64,000 nucleotides of DNA from CAVSUZ01 sp963791885 (GCA_963791885.1 CAWBUL010000006.1:1612001-1676000), one strand, 5' to 3'; counted from the stretch's first letter, positions 9,410 to 18,898 are shown. Numbers and translations are program-made. Notes: a model not told the origin generated them from the sequence alone.

Positions 9410-10684
9410 TTACGCCGCCTCGGTGCCGCACCAGTCGACGATGCTGAGCGCCATCACCTTGATGGCGGCGACGTAGTCCTCGATTGCCACATACTCGTCG
9501 TCGGAGTGCATGATGGCGGTCGATCCCGGCCCGAAGATCACCGTCGGCGTGGCGCCGTATTCGTTGAGGAATCGCGTGTCAGCGGCACCCTGCCGGCCGC
9601 TGATCACCGGATCCCGGCCAGTGACCTCCCGGTAGTTCTTTGATACCGTCTCGGTGATCGGATGGTTCCGCGGTATCTCCGACGCCTGAGCATCGTAGCC
9701 GACGAAACGAACCTTCGGCGGGTGGTCCTTCATCCAGGGATCCCGGGCTGCGGCACGAGCGACCCAATCGACCAGGGTCTGCTTGATGCCTTCATGATCC
9801 TCACCGGGAACGGTCGCGATGCTGCCCTTCAGAAGGCAAGTGGCCGGGAAGGAGCTCGGATAGTTGCCGGCCTGGAAGCTGCCGATGGCGCAAGGGATGG
9901 CATCGATCGCGCTCGGATAGAGCGGATGCTTGATCTTCGCCACGCGCTCGGCCTCCAGCGCGGCGACGGCCTTGGTGATTGTGTAGCCAAGCTCGATCCC
10001 GCTGACCCCTTCGTAGCGCCGCTGAATGCCGGCAGCCTTGCCATTGATCTCAATCTCAAACCAGATGCGGCCGATGCAGGCCGGCTGGATCGCCAGATCG
10101 CTGGTTTCGCCGGAGATACCGGCATCGGCCTTGTAGCCACGGATCACGGTGTCCAGCGTGCCGTGGCCGCTGACTTCCTCATCGATAACGACGTTGATGT
10201 AAACATCGCCCTTCGGCTTCAGGCCAAGCGCGATCAGGCTGGCAACCGCCATGATGTGGCTGGCGACGCCGCTTTTCATGTCGGCGGAGCCGCGTCCGTA
10301 AAGGCGTCCGTTCTTGATTGTGCCGGACCAGGGATTGTCACTCCATCCTTCGCCGTTCCCGACAGGGATCACGTCGGAATGGCCGTTCAGCAGCAGCGAA
10401 CGTCCGCCCCCTGTGCCCTTCCAGGTGGCGACGATGTTGGGCCGCCCTTCGTAGCCGCGAGCAACCGGACGGTAGCCCGAATGCTTCTTCAGCTGCGCCC
10501 AGTCGGTTTCCCACTGATCGATGGTCAGGCCCATTCGCCCCATGTAATCGGCAAGGAATCGCTGGATGGCGGCTTCGTCGCCGGTCACGCTGGGGATCGT
10601 GACCATCTGCTGAAGGAACTTGATTGCCTTGTCTTCGTCCGCCTCGATCTGGTCCAGCACTTTGCGGCGGAGGTCGGATGTCAT
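9410..10684 (-). CDS. M20-family metallopeptidase / deacylase (ArgE/DapE-like)
   Basis: 424 residues, usual for ArgE/DapE/ACY1-type amidohydrolases that cut N-acyl or carbamoyl groups from amino acids. Metal site: GHSDVIPVG (His), LYGRGSADMKSG (bridging Asp), VIDEEVSGHGT (catalytic and metal Glu pair), and a late His near STAIMHSDDEY. The frame runs unbroken up to 11185, but that extension is antisense to the regulator gene. ATG at 10684 has AAGGA 7 nt upstream; ATG at 10720 is possible. It is the first gene of the five-gene minus operon ending at 4555, facing the GntR regulator across 184 bp. Confidence 0.92.
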   Translation of the reverse strand: MTSDLRRKVLDQIEADEDKAIKFLQQMVTIPSVTGDEAAIQRFLADYMGRMGLTIDQWETDWAQLKKHSGYRPVARGYEGRPNIVATWKGTGGGRSLLLNGHSDVIPVGNGEGWSDNPWSGTIKNGRLYGRGSADMKSGVASHIMAVASLIALGLKPKGDVYINVVIDEEVSGHGTLDTVIRGYKADAGISGETSDLAIQPACIGRIWFEIEINGKAAGIQRRYEGVSGIELGYTITKAVAALEAERVAKIKHPLYPSAIDAIPCAIGSFQAGNYPSSFPATCLLKGSIATVPGEDHEGIKQTLVDWVARAAARDPWMKDHPPKVRFVGYDAQASEIPRNHPITETVSKNYREVTGRDPVISGRQGAADTRFLNEYGATPTVIFGPGSTAIMHSDDEYVAIEDYVAAIKVMALSIVDWCGTEAA

Positions 10685-10868
10685 GCGCCGGTCCTTCTGC
10701 TTTTCGTCGGTCGGCTCCATGGATTGAGAGGTATCCTTAGGAGGTCCTATCATCCTACTGTTAATCAGATCTAGCGTGCAACGCCCGGTCTTCCGGCAAG
10801 CGTGCCGATTGCAGTAGAGCGGGCTGGATTTGCCGGCCGAGGCGGAATCGGGAGGAACGAGTTCCAGC

Positions 10869-11657
10869 ATGAGTGTGTCAACGAAAGAGCGTGCGCGGCG
10901 GCGGTCGCCCGAGAGCCGCCACATGTTCAGGCGCAGCCCGATTCCCCTGTACATCCAGGTCGCGACATTGCTGCGCAATCGCATTGCCGATGGCCATTTC
11001 CGAGCCGGGCAGAAGATGCCGACGCAGGAGGAACTGGAGGAGGAATTCGGCGTCGCCCGGGTGACCGTTCGCCAGGCGGTTGAGTTGCTGGAGAAGGAAG
11101 GACTGGTGCATCGCCAGCAGGGCCGCGGCACCTTCGTGACGCCGCACATGCCGGAACGGCGCTGGCTGCACCTGACGATCGACATCGATTCGCTGGCCCT
11201 GTCGATCAGGGGCCATGTGCCGCGTTTCCTGACGGTAAAGAATCCGGCGCCGGCGCCTCGGCTGCTGGCGGAGGACGGAGAACCGGCGGCGGCGTATCAG
11301 TATTTGCTAAGCGTTCAGTTCCGCGCCGGGGAGCCATTCGCCGTCGCCAGCGTGCATGTGGAACGCTCAATCTTCGAGCGTGCGCCGGAGGCATACCGCT
11401 CTAAGACTGCCCTGCCCGTGCTGCTGGAGCAGGAGCGGGAGAACATCGATTATGCGCAACTGACGGTGGTCGTCGGGAGCGCCAGCCCGGATACGAGCGA
11501 ACGGCTGCGCATGCCGCTCAATTCGCCGACCGCGGAAGCGCGGTACGTCGTGCGGAACCAGCAGGGCGTAGTGATCTATGTCGCGGAGGTGATATATCGC
11601 GGCGATTGCGTGCGGTTCGACATCGGCTTGATGCGAAATGGGCGCGAGCTGGGATAA
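10869..11657 (+). CDS. GntR-family (HutC subfamily) transcriptional regulator
   Basis: 262 residues. The N-terminal winged helix-turn-helix spans about residues 20-90 (PLYIQVATLLRNRIADGHF, then VARVTVRQAVELLEKEGLVHRQQGRGTFV). A UTRA ligand-binding domain follows to the end (about 110-255). HutC-type regulators usually repress neighbouring catabolic genes and release on binding a pathway metabolite. ATG at 10869 follows GGAGGAACG; the frame could extend to TTG at 10830. Divergent from the M20 operon and converging (11 bp) on the ammonia-lyase gene, so it plausibly controls the M20 operon and perhaps the next cluster. I could not pick out a convincing operator by eye. Confidence 0.92.
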   Translation: MSVSTKERARRRSPESRHMFRRSPIPLYIQVATLLRNRIADGHFRAGQKMPTQEELEEEFGVARVTVRQAVELLEKEGLVHRQQGRGTFVTPHMPERRWLHLTIDIDSLALSIRGHVPRFLTVKNPAPAPRLLAEDGEPAAAYQYLLSVQFRAGEPFAVASVHVERSIFERAPEAYRSKTALPVLLEQERENIDYAQLTVVVGSASPDTSERLRMPLNSPTAEARYVVRNQQGVVIYVAEVIYRGDCVRFDIGLMRNGRELG

Positions 11658-11668
11658 GAGCGCCCGAG

Positions 11669-12856
11669 TCAGACTGCATCGGTAACGAGCTGCCGGTAAA
11701 GCTCGGGATCGGTGGCTCCCTCGCTACCGATCAGCAGCACGCTCGACTCTGGCGCCAGTTGGAACTGGGTCCGCAAGGCAGGATCCGCCGCAACCGCGAC
11801 GAGCGCCGCCAGTCCCGCCGTCGCCGATTCGCCAGCGATAATGGACTCGTCACTCGCCTCGCCGCGCCCCAATAGACGCATCGCCTCGATCGCCCTGGCA
11901 TCGTCGATCGTCATGAAAAAACGGGCGCCACGGCTGAGCACGCGCCAAGCTTCGGTGGAGACCTCACCACACGACAGTCCGGCCATGACGGTGGTCAGAT
12001 CGCCGGAGGATGGCGTGGGACGGCCGGCAAGAGCGGATTGGAACAGGCAGTCTGCTCGTTCGGGCTCCACCACAGTGGTGATTGGCGCGGCGGTACCCAT
12101 CGCCTCCCACAGATGCGCACACACGGCGGCAGCGAGACCACCGACACCCCCCTGGACGAACACATGGGTAAGCGGCGGCGCACCGGCTGCCGCAAGCTGT
12201 TGCAGCACCTCGATCAGCATGACCGTATAGCCTTGCATCACATTGCGCGGCACCGACTCGTAGCCCGGCCAGGACGTGTCGGAGACGACATCCCAACCGT
12301 TCTTCTCGGCGGCCTGTGACGCAGCCAGTACGGATTCATCGTAATTGCCAGTGATACGGACGATCTCGGCACCATAGGCGCGGATCGCCTCCTCCCGCCC
12401 TGGACTGACCTCGGCGTGCAGGAAAATGACGCAGCGGCATCCAAAGGTGCGGGCACCGGCTGCGACAGAGCGCCCGTGATTGCCGTCGGTCGCGCAGGCA
12501 ACGGTCATTTGTTGCGTGTGTTCGCGCAAACCACCGCGCACCAGCTCCGGCAACGTCACGTCGCGGCCGAGACGGCGAGAGAGTTTCTCCTGCAGCAGTC
12601 GCGCGACCGCGTATGCGCCGCCGAGCGCCTTGAAGCTGCCCATGCCGAAACGGCCGGCCTCGTCCTTGTACCAGACATTCCGGACATTGATGCTGGCGGC
12701 GAGGCGGCCGAGCGGACGCAGCGGGGTCGGCGCATAGAGAGGGCAGGCGGAAATCGCCGCAAAGGCCGAGTTGGCGGCCGCGTGGGACAGCACCTCCTGC
12801 TGGTCGTAAGGATGCGGGGTCCGCGCGGCTGCGTTTTCGGCGATCCTGATGCTCAC
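11669..12856 (-). CDS. Diaminopropionate ammonia-lyase-like PLP enzyme
   Basis: 395-residue fold-type II PLP enzyme. The Schiff-base lysine is Lys76 in GMGSFKALGGAYAV, and the preceding WYKDEAGRFG is diagnostic of diaminopropionate ammonia-lyase (DpaL/YgeX), which splits 2,3-diaminopropionate into pyruvate and two ammonia. Other landmarks are VACATDGNHGRSVAAGARTFG and the glycine loop FVQGGVGGLAAAV. Last gene of the minus operon 15557-11669. Substrate preference within the family (diaminopropionate or another beta-substituted amino acid) cannot be told. It fits the amine theme of the cluster: one arm releases ammonia and a keto acid. Confidence 0.86.
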   Translation of the reverse strand: MSIRIAENAAARTPHPYDQQEVLSHAAANSAFAAISACPLYAPTPLRPLGRLAASINVRNVWYKDEAGRFGMGSFKALGGAYAVARLLQEKLSRRLGRDVTLPELVRGGLREHTQQMTVACATDGNHGRSVAAGARTFGCRCVIFLHAEVSPGREEAIRAYGAEIVRITGNYDESVLAASQAAEKNGWDVVSDTSWPGYESVPRNVMQGYTVMLIEVLQQLAAAGAPPLTHVFVQGGVGGLAAAVCAHLWEAMGTAAPITTVVEPERADCLFQSALAGRPTPSSGDLTTVMAGLSCGEVSTEAWRVLSRGARFFMTIDDARAIEAMRLLGRGEASDESIIAGESATAGLAALVAVAADPALRTQFQLAPESSVLLIGSEGATDPELYRQLVTDAV

Positions 12857-12862
12857 GCGACG

Positions 12863-13810
12863 TTACCCTGGGCGAAAATGCGGCAGAATATCGCTGGCGA
12901 TGGCGCTGACCTGGTCGCGCTCATAGCGATAGGGTACCAGAACGATGCGCTGGGTGCCGACATGCTCATGCTGCTTCAATTGCTCGACGCACTCAGCTGC
13001 GGTCCCCATGATGGCGCTGTCGGCCGTCGATTCGCTCCAGCCGGCAAAATCCCACTCGGTGTGCAGCCATTCCATCATCTTATCCTGCACGGCCGCGCGG
13101 CTCGGCCCAATGATGATCGGAAGCTGATTGCAACTGTGCAGAGTCGCCGGATCCCGGCCTGCCTCAGCGGCGTAGTCGCAGACTTTCTTCCACGAGCGGG
13201 TAAAGGAATCTGGCGTATAGAAATAGGTCAGCCAGCCATCGCCTTTCTGACCCGCGCGCTTCAGTACCGCATCGACGTAACCGCCAATAAGCAGACGCGG
13301 ATACGGCCGGGAACGTGGCTTCGGGAACATCACCGCCTGGCGAATGCTGTGGGGCGGGATGTCGGCGGTGACCGACGGTTCGGTCCAAAGCCGGATCATG
13401 ATGTCCAGATTGCGGTCCATGATACGGCCGCGCTGATTATACGGAACGCCGACCGCGTCGAACTCCCGCCTGTACCAGCCGGAAGCGGCACCGAGTTCAA
13501 ATCGGCCGTCGCACAACAGGTCGAGCGTCGAAAGCTGCTTTGCAAGCAGCAACGGATTGCGCAGCGGCAGCACAAGTACACCTGTGCCGAGCTTGATCGT
13601 GCTGGTCCGGGCAGCGACGGCGGTCAGGATAGTCAGCGCATCGGCGATCGGGAAATGCGGATCGGTGCCGAGCAGGATGTGGTCCCAGACCCAGAGGGAC
13701 TCGAAGCCGAGCTGTTCGACCCAGACGCCGTAATCCACCAGCGCCTTCGGGTCCGGCAATTCCGGGAACCGCGTAAAGTTGCGCATGGCGATACCGATGC
13801 TGGCAGGCAT
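12863..13810 (-). CDS. LLM-class flavin/F420-dependent oxidoreductase (luciferase-like)
   Basis: 315 residues with the bacterial-luciferase barrel: YGVWVEQLGFESLWVWDHILLG, IKLGTGVLVLPLRNPLLLAKQLSTLDLL, and GRFELGAASGWYRREFDAVGV. This set is typical of the short LLM proteins (TIGR03619 type), not the NtaA/SnaA pair at 2.1-4.5 kb. Cofactor may be FMN or F420; no F420 biosynthesis gene is seen here. It lies 6 bp upstream of the ammonia-lyase gene and 32 bp after the CoA-transferase beta gene, so it belongs to the same operon. Confidence 0.88.
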   Translation of the reverse strand: MPASIGIAMRNFTRFPELPDPKALVDYGVWVEQLGFESLWVWDHILLGTDPHFPIADALTILTAVAARTSTIKLGTGVLVLPLRNPLLLAKQLSTLDLLCDGRFELGAASGWYRREFDAVGVPYNQRGRIMDRNLDIMIRLWTEPSVTADIPPHSIRQAVMFPKPRSRPYPRLLIGGYVDAVLKRAGQKGDGWLTYFYTPDSFTRSWKKVCDYAAEAGRDPATLHSCNQLPIIIGPSRAAVQDKMMEWLHTEWDFAGWSESTADSAIMGTAAECVEQLKQHEHVGTQRIVLVPYRYERDQVSAIASDILPHFRPG

Positions 13811-13842
13811 GGCGATCCTTTCCTGAGGCGGCTGCGCGGAGA

Positions 13843-14611
13843 TCAGGCAATGTAAAGACAGTCCGGGTCGAGCTGGCGCAGGACCTGGAGTTCATGCTCG
13901 GTCGGGGGTGCGGTCATCCGCACATCATCCGCCACCTCCAACCCAAACCCCGTATTCTCCTGCACCTGCTCCACACTGACACCCGGATGCAGGGCCTGGA
14001 TCTGCATGCGTCTGGTTTCCGGCTGAAAACCAAGCTCCGCAAGGTCGGTGATGATCAACTGAGGGCCCCGGTCAGGAGCCGGCGTCGCGGCGCGAGGTGC
14101 CGCCCTGCAGGTAGCCGGGGCTGGTGATGTATTCTACCGTCTCCACGAAGCGCCGCTTCTCGTGCTTCATCACCACCATGACATGCGACAGGCTGGCGAT
14201 GTCATTGCCGCCCCCGGTGCCGGGCAACCGTGTCTTCGGATGGTCGGGATCGCCGATGAAAGAGCTGTTCAGATTCCCGTACCGGTCGATCTGGGCGCCA
14301 CCGAGAAAGCCGACATCAACATAACCACGCTGCAGCAGCAGCAGAACATCGGTGATCGGGCAGACCATATTGGCCTGGCGTGTGCAGCGCTGTTCGTTGG
14401 TCGATGGGGGCAGTTCGCCGGGAACGATGAACGGGCCGATGACGCCACCTTCGAACAGGATGGTCAGGCCAGGCGCGTGCAGCCGTTGCGCGAGGGTGGC
14501 CGCGAGCAGCGGTGTGCCGACACCAGCAAACACGATCAATCCATCGCGCAGCGCACGAGAGGCCATAACCGCGAGCAGTTCCGCGACGGTATAGGCGGGG
14601 CGTTCAGACAT
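13843..14611 (-). pseudogene. CoA-transferase beta subunit, interrupted by a one-base frameshift
   Basis: The first part (14611-14072) encodes the glutaconate-type CoA-transferase small subunit up to YITSPGYLQGGTSRRDAGS, then meets TGA at 14074-14072. The C-terminal part continues one base out of phase to 13843 as DRGPQLIITDLAELGF...ALHPGVSVEQVQENTGF, the standard end of this family. The whole is 769 nt (3n+1), consistent with one extra base or a +1 shift. The sequence at the break is GGC TCC TGA CCG. Skipping the T gives TCC GAC CGG and restores the family sequence exactly. The start overlaps the alpha gene by 8 bp. It may be a real mutation, an assembly indel, or (speculative) +1 recoding at TCC-TGA-C. 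Confidence 0.83.
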
Positions 14612-15557
14612 CGTAGATGCTCCGGCCGCCGCGGGTTGCCGTCAGCAGGTCGTGCAATCCCATCCGCTCCAAGGCATGATTCCATGAAGGCGGCTCGTGA
14701 TAGAATCGCTCCAAATAGTCCTGGCTGCCGCGTTCGGGGTCCTTGCGGGTCATCTCCGCGAACATATCCATGTGCTTAAAGAAGGGTTCGTACTGGCCGT
14801 AACACTCATGCGGTGCGCTGCCATAAGGGACTTCGACCACCGCTTCGACTGTGAAGAAGGGGAATCGCGTCTGGTCGGGGGTGCGACGAATCTGTTCGTT
14901 GGCGACGATCCGCTCGGTCGTCACGATCACCCGCTTCGCCGCCATCGGCAGATCAATGTCCATGAATTGCAGTCCGTCGAGCTGGGCGTTGCCGTACGGA
15001 TCGCAGCGCTGCACGTGGATCAGCGCGATATCCGGGTTGATGGCAGGCACCAGCAGGAGCTGTTCGCCGGTGAAAGGACAGGTCATGGCTCGGGTTTGTT
15101 CGCGCACACGCTGATGCACGTCCGACCCCATCATGGAGCGGATCGGCATGAACGGAACCCCCATCGCACCGGCGCGATAGCGCAGGCCCATGGACATGTG
15201 GCTCCATTCCTCGAACTCGGCACGACCTGTTTCGACCCAGTGGCGCATGACGCGCGATATGCCCCAGACGATCCCCTGGCTGAACCAGCTGGTGATAATC
15301 TTACGGCCGAGACCGGAGGCGAAAATGATGTCGCCGTCCGAGGAAACGATGTTGCGGGAGAATGTCAGGTCCTTTTTGCCGGCGCGGATCAACGCCCACA
15401 ACATCGCCATCGGCGTGCGCGACATCATGCAGCCGCCGAGCGCAACATGATCGCCGGGCGCGACGAGGCGGGCGGCCTCTTCCAGCGACATGACTTTTTC
15501 CCGCAAGCTGCGATCGCGTGCCGTGGTTTCCGCTCTCAACCGCTCGTACGCTGTCAT
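14604..15557 (-). CDS. CoA-transferase alpha subunit (glutaconate / 3-oxoacid type)
   Basis: 317-residue large subunit of a family-I heteromeric CoA-transferase. The N-terminal phrase MSLEEAARLVAPGDHVALGG leads into GLGRKIITSWFSQG and MGVPFMPIRSMMGSDV, as in acyl CoA:acetate/3-ketoacid CoA transferases. Together with the beta subunit it should move CoA between two carboxylic acids, entering a ring-cleavage or amino-acid-derived acid into central metabolism. First gene of the minus operon. It faces the molybdenum hydroxylase operon across a 189-bp divergent promoter region. Function will fail if the beta subunit is truly broken. Confidence 0.88.
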   Translation of the reverse strand: MTAYERLRAETTARDRSLREKVMSLEEAARLVAPGDHVALGGCMMSRTPMAMLWALIRAGKKDLTFSRNIVSSDGDIIFASGLGRKIITSWFSQGIVWGISRVMRHWVETGRAEFEEWSHMSMGLRYRAGAMGVPFMPIRSMMGSDVHQRVREQTRAMTCPFTGEQLLLVPAINPDIALIHVQRCDPYGNAQLDGLQFMDIDLPMAAKRVIVTTERIVANEQIRRTPDQTRFPFFTVEAVVEVPYGSAPHECYGQYEPFFKHMDMFAEMTRKDPERGSQDYLERFYHEPPSWNHALERMGLHDLLTATRGGRSIYDV

Positions 15558-15746
15558 GCCGTGGTCCCTGGAACGCGCCTGTCGCCGGTAAAATCCATCG
15601 CTAAGATGCTAAAGATGGTACAACCGCCTGTCCATCCTACTGCCTCGAAATCCCACGATTTGCTTGGGCCTTGACTTCCCGGGCAACCGGCGCAGAGTTT
15701 TAGCGTCGACCCCTTCGGACGGGAGATCGGCACAACGGGGGAAGTC

Positions 15747-18089
15747 ATGCAGGGGACCGGCGTCGGCGCCAGGGTTCGCCGCAAGGAGGACGATCGCCTC
15801 CTGCGCGGGCGTGGCCGGTTCGTCGCCGATATTGCGCTGGTCGGCATGCGAGAGCTGGCTTTCGTGCGCAGTCCCGTCGCTCATGCCCGGATCCGCAGCT
15901 TCGACATCCCGGATGAGGTCCGGGACAGCGTTTTCACCTGGAACGACCTGGTGGCGGATGGCGTCAAGCCGATCCGCGCAGCCTCCGGCCTGCCTGGTTT
16001 CAAGGTGTCCGAACAGCCGGCGTTGGCGAACGACAAGGTGCGCTTCGTCGGTGAGCCGATCGCGGTTTGCGTGGCGGATACGCGAGCCGAGGCGGAGGAT
16101 ATCGCCGCCCTCGTGGCGGCCGATTTCGACGAACTGCCGGCGAATGTGGACATGATCGCGGCGGCCGGCGGCACCGAATCCCGCGTGCATGAGCACTGGA
16201 AAGACAATATTTTCCTGGAAACGACCGTCGGTAAGCTATTCCCCGAGATTGCCGCGGCCGCGCCGGTCCAGGTATCGCGTACGATACGCACCGCGCGCCA
16301 ATGCATCCTGCCGCTGGAAGGCAAGGGGCTGGTGGCGAACTGGGACCGGCAGACCGAGCAGCTTGTGCTGCAGACGGCGACGCAGATGCCGCACATCGTG
16401 CGCAGCGGGCTATCGGAATGTCTTGGCGTGCCGCAGGAGAGCATTCGGGTGATCGCGCCCGACGTCGGCGGTGGTTTCGGCTGGAAGGGGTTGCTGCAGC
16501 CGGAGGAAGTGGTGGCGACCTGGCTGGCGCGGCGGCTGGATCAGCCGGTGCGCTGGATCGAGGACCGGCGGGAGCATCTGGTGGCCGCCGCGAATGCGCG
16601 CGAGCACCACTACCAAATCACCGCCTATGCCGATGCGCGCGGCAGGCTGCTGGGGCTGGAGGCGGTCGCGCATGTGGATGCGGGCGCCTATTCCGTCTAT
16701 CCATTCTCCGCGTGCCTGGAGGCAGCGCAGGTCGGCAGCATCCTGCCCGGACCATATGATTTCCCGCATTATCACTGCCGCACCTATTCCGTGTGCACCA
16801 ACAAGCCGCCGATCGTGCCCTATCGCGGCGTTGCGCGCCCGAATGTGTGTTTCGTGATGGAGCAGCTGATCGACGGCATCGCCCATGTGGTCGGCCGCGA
16901 AAGCTGGGAAGTGCGGCTGGAAAACCTTGTACCGCCGGAGAAGATGCCGTTCGATAATATCACCGGCAAGCATTTCGACAGCGGCGACTATCCGGAATCG
17001 CTGCGGCGCGCAGTCGCGGGGATCGACATCCCCGGCATTCGTGCGCGTCAGCGCCGCGGTGAGGCGGACGGGCGGCTGATCGGCGTGGGCCTCGCGACCT
17101 ATTGCGAGCAGGGAGCCCACGGCACGGCAGTGTATCACGGCTGGGGGATCCCGATGGTGCCCGGGCATGAGCAGGCGCAGGCGCGCATCACGCCGGATGG
17201 AGGGCTGGAGCTGCGGGTCGGCGTGCAGTCGCACGGGCAGAGCATGGAAACCACCTTCGCCCAGGTCGCGCATGAGGTGCTGGGCATTCCGATCGAACGT
17301 ATCCGGCTGATCCATGGTGATACCGCGCTGACGCCCTATTCCACCGGCACCTGGGGCTCAAGGAGCGTGGTGATGGCTGGCGGGGCGGTTGCAACCTCCT
17401 GTCGCATCCTGGCCCAGCGCGTGTGCCAGATCGGCGCTCATCTGCTGCAGGCATCAGTCGACGACGTCGTGCTGATGGACGGGCGCGTTCGCAGCGGTGC
17501 TGCGGATGTATCGATCGCCGAGATCGCGCATACTTGGTACCGCGCGCCTCAGCTGCTACCCGCCGATGTCGATCCGGCCGGGCTGGAGGCGACAGGGGGC
17601 CACAAGCCAAAGAGCGACCACGGCACGTTTTCTTATGCCACGCACGCCGCGGTGGTGGCGGTCGATCCCGAGCTCGGGGGTGTAGAGATCCTCGACTACC
17701 TGGTGGTCGAGGATGCCGGGACCATGGTCAATCCGATGGTCGTGGAGGGGCAGATCCATGGTGGCGTCGCGCAGGGAATCGGTACCGGCCTGTATGAATG
17801 CTCGCCCTATGACGAGGAAGGTCAGCCGCTGGCCTCGACCTTCATGGATTATCTGGTGCCCGGCTTTACCGAGGTGCCGCATATCCGCGTGGAGCACGTG
17901 CACACGCCGTCACCCTATACCGAGTTCGGTGTGAAAGGGATCGGCGAGGGTGGGGCGATCGCCCCGGCAGCGGTACTGTGCAACGCGATCAACGACGCGT
18001 TGAGGCCACTGGGCGCGGTGGTTTCGGACGCACCGATCACACCGCGCCGTATCGTGGCGGCAATCGAGGCGGCCGAGGCGGCGCGGTGA
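15747..18089 (+). CDS. Molybdenum hydroxylase large subunit (xanthine dehydrogenase family, CoxL-like)
   Basis: 780 residues binding the molybdopterin cytosine dinucleotide cofactor. Early segment GVGARVRRKEDDRLLRGRGRFVADI; the VGGGFGWKG Mo-pterin motif; the substrate-loop motif VPYRGVARP at about residue 358; and the catalytic Glu at about residue 734 in KGIGEGGAIAPAAV. True form-I CO dehydrogenase has AYRCSFR in the loop. The PYRGVAR here means the enzyme is not form-I CODH but one of the related hydroxylases acting on N-heterocycles, aldehydes, purines or similar. GTG of the next gene overlaps its stop. The start ATG follows CGGGGGAAGTC. Confidence 0.93.
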   Translation: MQGTGVGARVRRKEDDRLLRGRGRFVADIALVGMRELAFVRSPVAHARIRSFDIPDEVRDSVFTWNDLVADGVKPIRAASGLPGFKVSEQPALANDKVRFVGEPIAVCVADTRAEAEDIAALVAADFDELPANVDMIAAAGGTESRVHEHWKDNIFLETTVGKLFPEIAAAAPVQVSRTIRTARQCILPLEGKGLVANWDRQTEQLVLQTATQMPHIVRSGLSECLGVPQESIRVIAPDVGGGFGWKGLLQPEEVVATWLARRLDQPVRWIEDRREHLVAAANAREHHYQITAYADARGRLLGLEAVAHVDAGAYSVYPFSACLEAAQVGSILPGPYDFPHYHCRTYSVCTNKPPIVPYRGVARPNVCFVMEQLIDGIAHVVGRESWEVRLENLVPPEKMPFDNITGKHFDSGDYPESLRRAVAGIDIPGIRARQRRGEADGRLIGVGLATYCEQGAHGTAVYHGWGIPMVPGHEQAQARITPDGGLELRVGVQSHGQSMETTFAQVAHEVLGIPIERIRLIHGDTALTPYSTGTWGSRSVVMAGGAVATSCRILAQRVCQIGAHLLQASVDDVVLMDGRVRSGAADVSIAEIAHTWYRAPQLLPADVDPAGLEATGGHKPKSDHGTFSYATHAAVVAVDPELGGVEILDYLVVEDAGTMVNPMVVEGQIHGGVAQGIGTGLYECSPYDEEGQPLASTFMDYLVPGFTEVPHIRVEHVHTPSPYTEFGVKGIGEGGAIAPAAVLCNAINDALRPLGAVVSDAPITPRRIVAAIEAAEAAR

Positions 18090-18898
18090 AGCCGGTCGAT
18101 TTCGCCTATGAACGGCCGGCGACCTTAGCTGCGGCGTTTGATCTGTTGGCGCGAGAGGATTGCGCAGTGCGCGCGATGGCCGGCGGACAGTCGCTTGGTC
18201 CGATGCTGAATTTGCGGCTCGCGCAGCCGGATCTGATCGCTGATATCAGCGGAATTCCAGACCTGAGATCCGTGCGTAGCGATGGGCAGAGCTTGGCGAT
18301 TGGTGCCGGCGTCACGCATGCGGGGCTTGAGGATGGCGCCGGTCCCGGCCGCGTTGGTGGCATTCTGGCGGATATAGCCGGTGGAATTGCATATCGTGCG
18401 GTACAGAATCGCGGAACAATCGGCGGCAGCCTGGCGCATGCGGATCCATCGGCCGACTGGGTGGTCTGCATCGCCGCGTTGGGGGCCGAACTGGTGCTGG
18501 CCAGCAAGGCCGGACAACGTACGGTGGCAGCCGCGGCGTTCATGCTCGGTCCGTTCGAAACGGTGCTGGAGCCCGGTGAGTTGCTGATCGAAGTGCGGCT
18601 GCCACACCTGCCGGTTCAGGCGCGATGGGGCTACTGCAAGTTCTGCCGCAAGGCGGGCGAATTCGCCCAGGCCAGTGCCGCCGTTCTGCTCGATCCGTCG
18701 CGGGATGTGCGGCGCTGCGTCATCGGCGCGACCTCGGGTGCGCCGATTGTGATCGACGATGCCGATTTCATCAGCAATGGCGCGTCCGACGACATCGTCC
18801 GCGAGCATCTGTCAGCCACCGCATTGAGCGACGATCCGTTCGCGATCCGCACGCACGCCGTGGTGCTGCGCCGTGCTTTGGCGAAGGCGCGTATGTGA
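18086..18898 (+). CDS. Molybdenum hydroxylase FAD-binding subunit (CoxM-like)
   Basis: 270 residues. The two FAD motifs of this family are present: AMAGGQSLGPMLNLRLAQPD near residue 35 and NRGTIGGSLAHADPSAD near residue 110. The GTG start at 18086 overlaps the large-subunit stop (GTGA); the frame itself is open further upstream, but that part is a shadow. The subunit passes electrons from the iron-sulfur subunit to the outer acceptor. It is followed by another GTGA overlap with the iron-sulfur subunit, giving the L-M-S order with tight translational coupling. Confidence 0.92.
   Translation: MKPVDFAYERPATLAAAFDLLAREDCAVRAMAGGQSLGPMLNLRLAQPDLIADISGIPDLRSVRSDGQSLAIGAGVTHAGLEDGAGPGRVGGILADIAGGIAYRAVQNRGTIGGSLAHADPSADWVVCIAALGAELVLASKAGQRTVAAAAFMLGPFETVLEPGELLIEVRLPHLPVQARWGYCKFCRKAGEFAQASAAVLLDPSRDVRRCVIGATSGAPIVIDDADFISNGASDDIVREHLSATALSDDPFAIRTHAVVLRRALAKARM

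Noticed and set aside
12416..13855. A 479-codon plus-strand frame opposite the ammonia-lyase and LLM genes
   Set aside because: No recognisable domain, and both minus-strand genes are intact and conserved, so it is a shadow frame.
10748..15640. A shared 9-mer ATCCTACTG upstream of the M20 operon and of the CoA-transferase operon as a common GntR operator
   Set aside because: It is short, not palindromic, and lies in different orientation and distance relative to the genes. Chance occurrence is likely.
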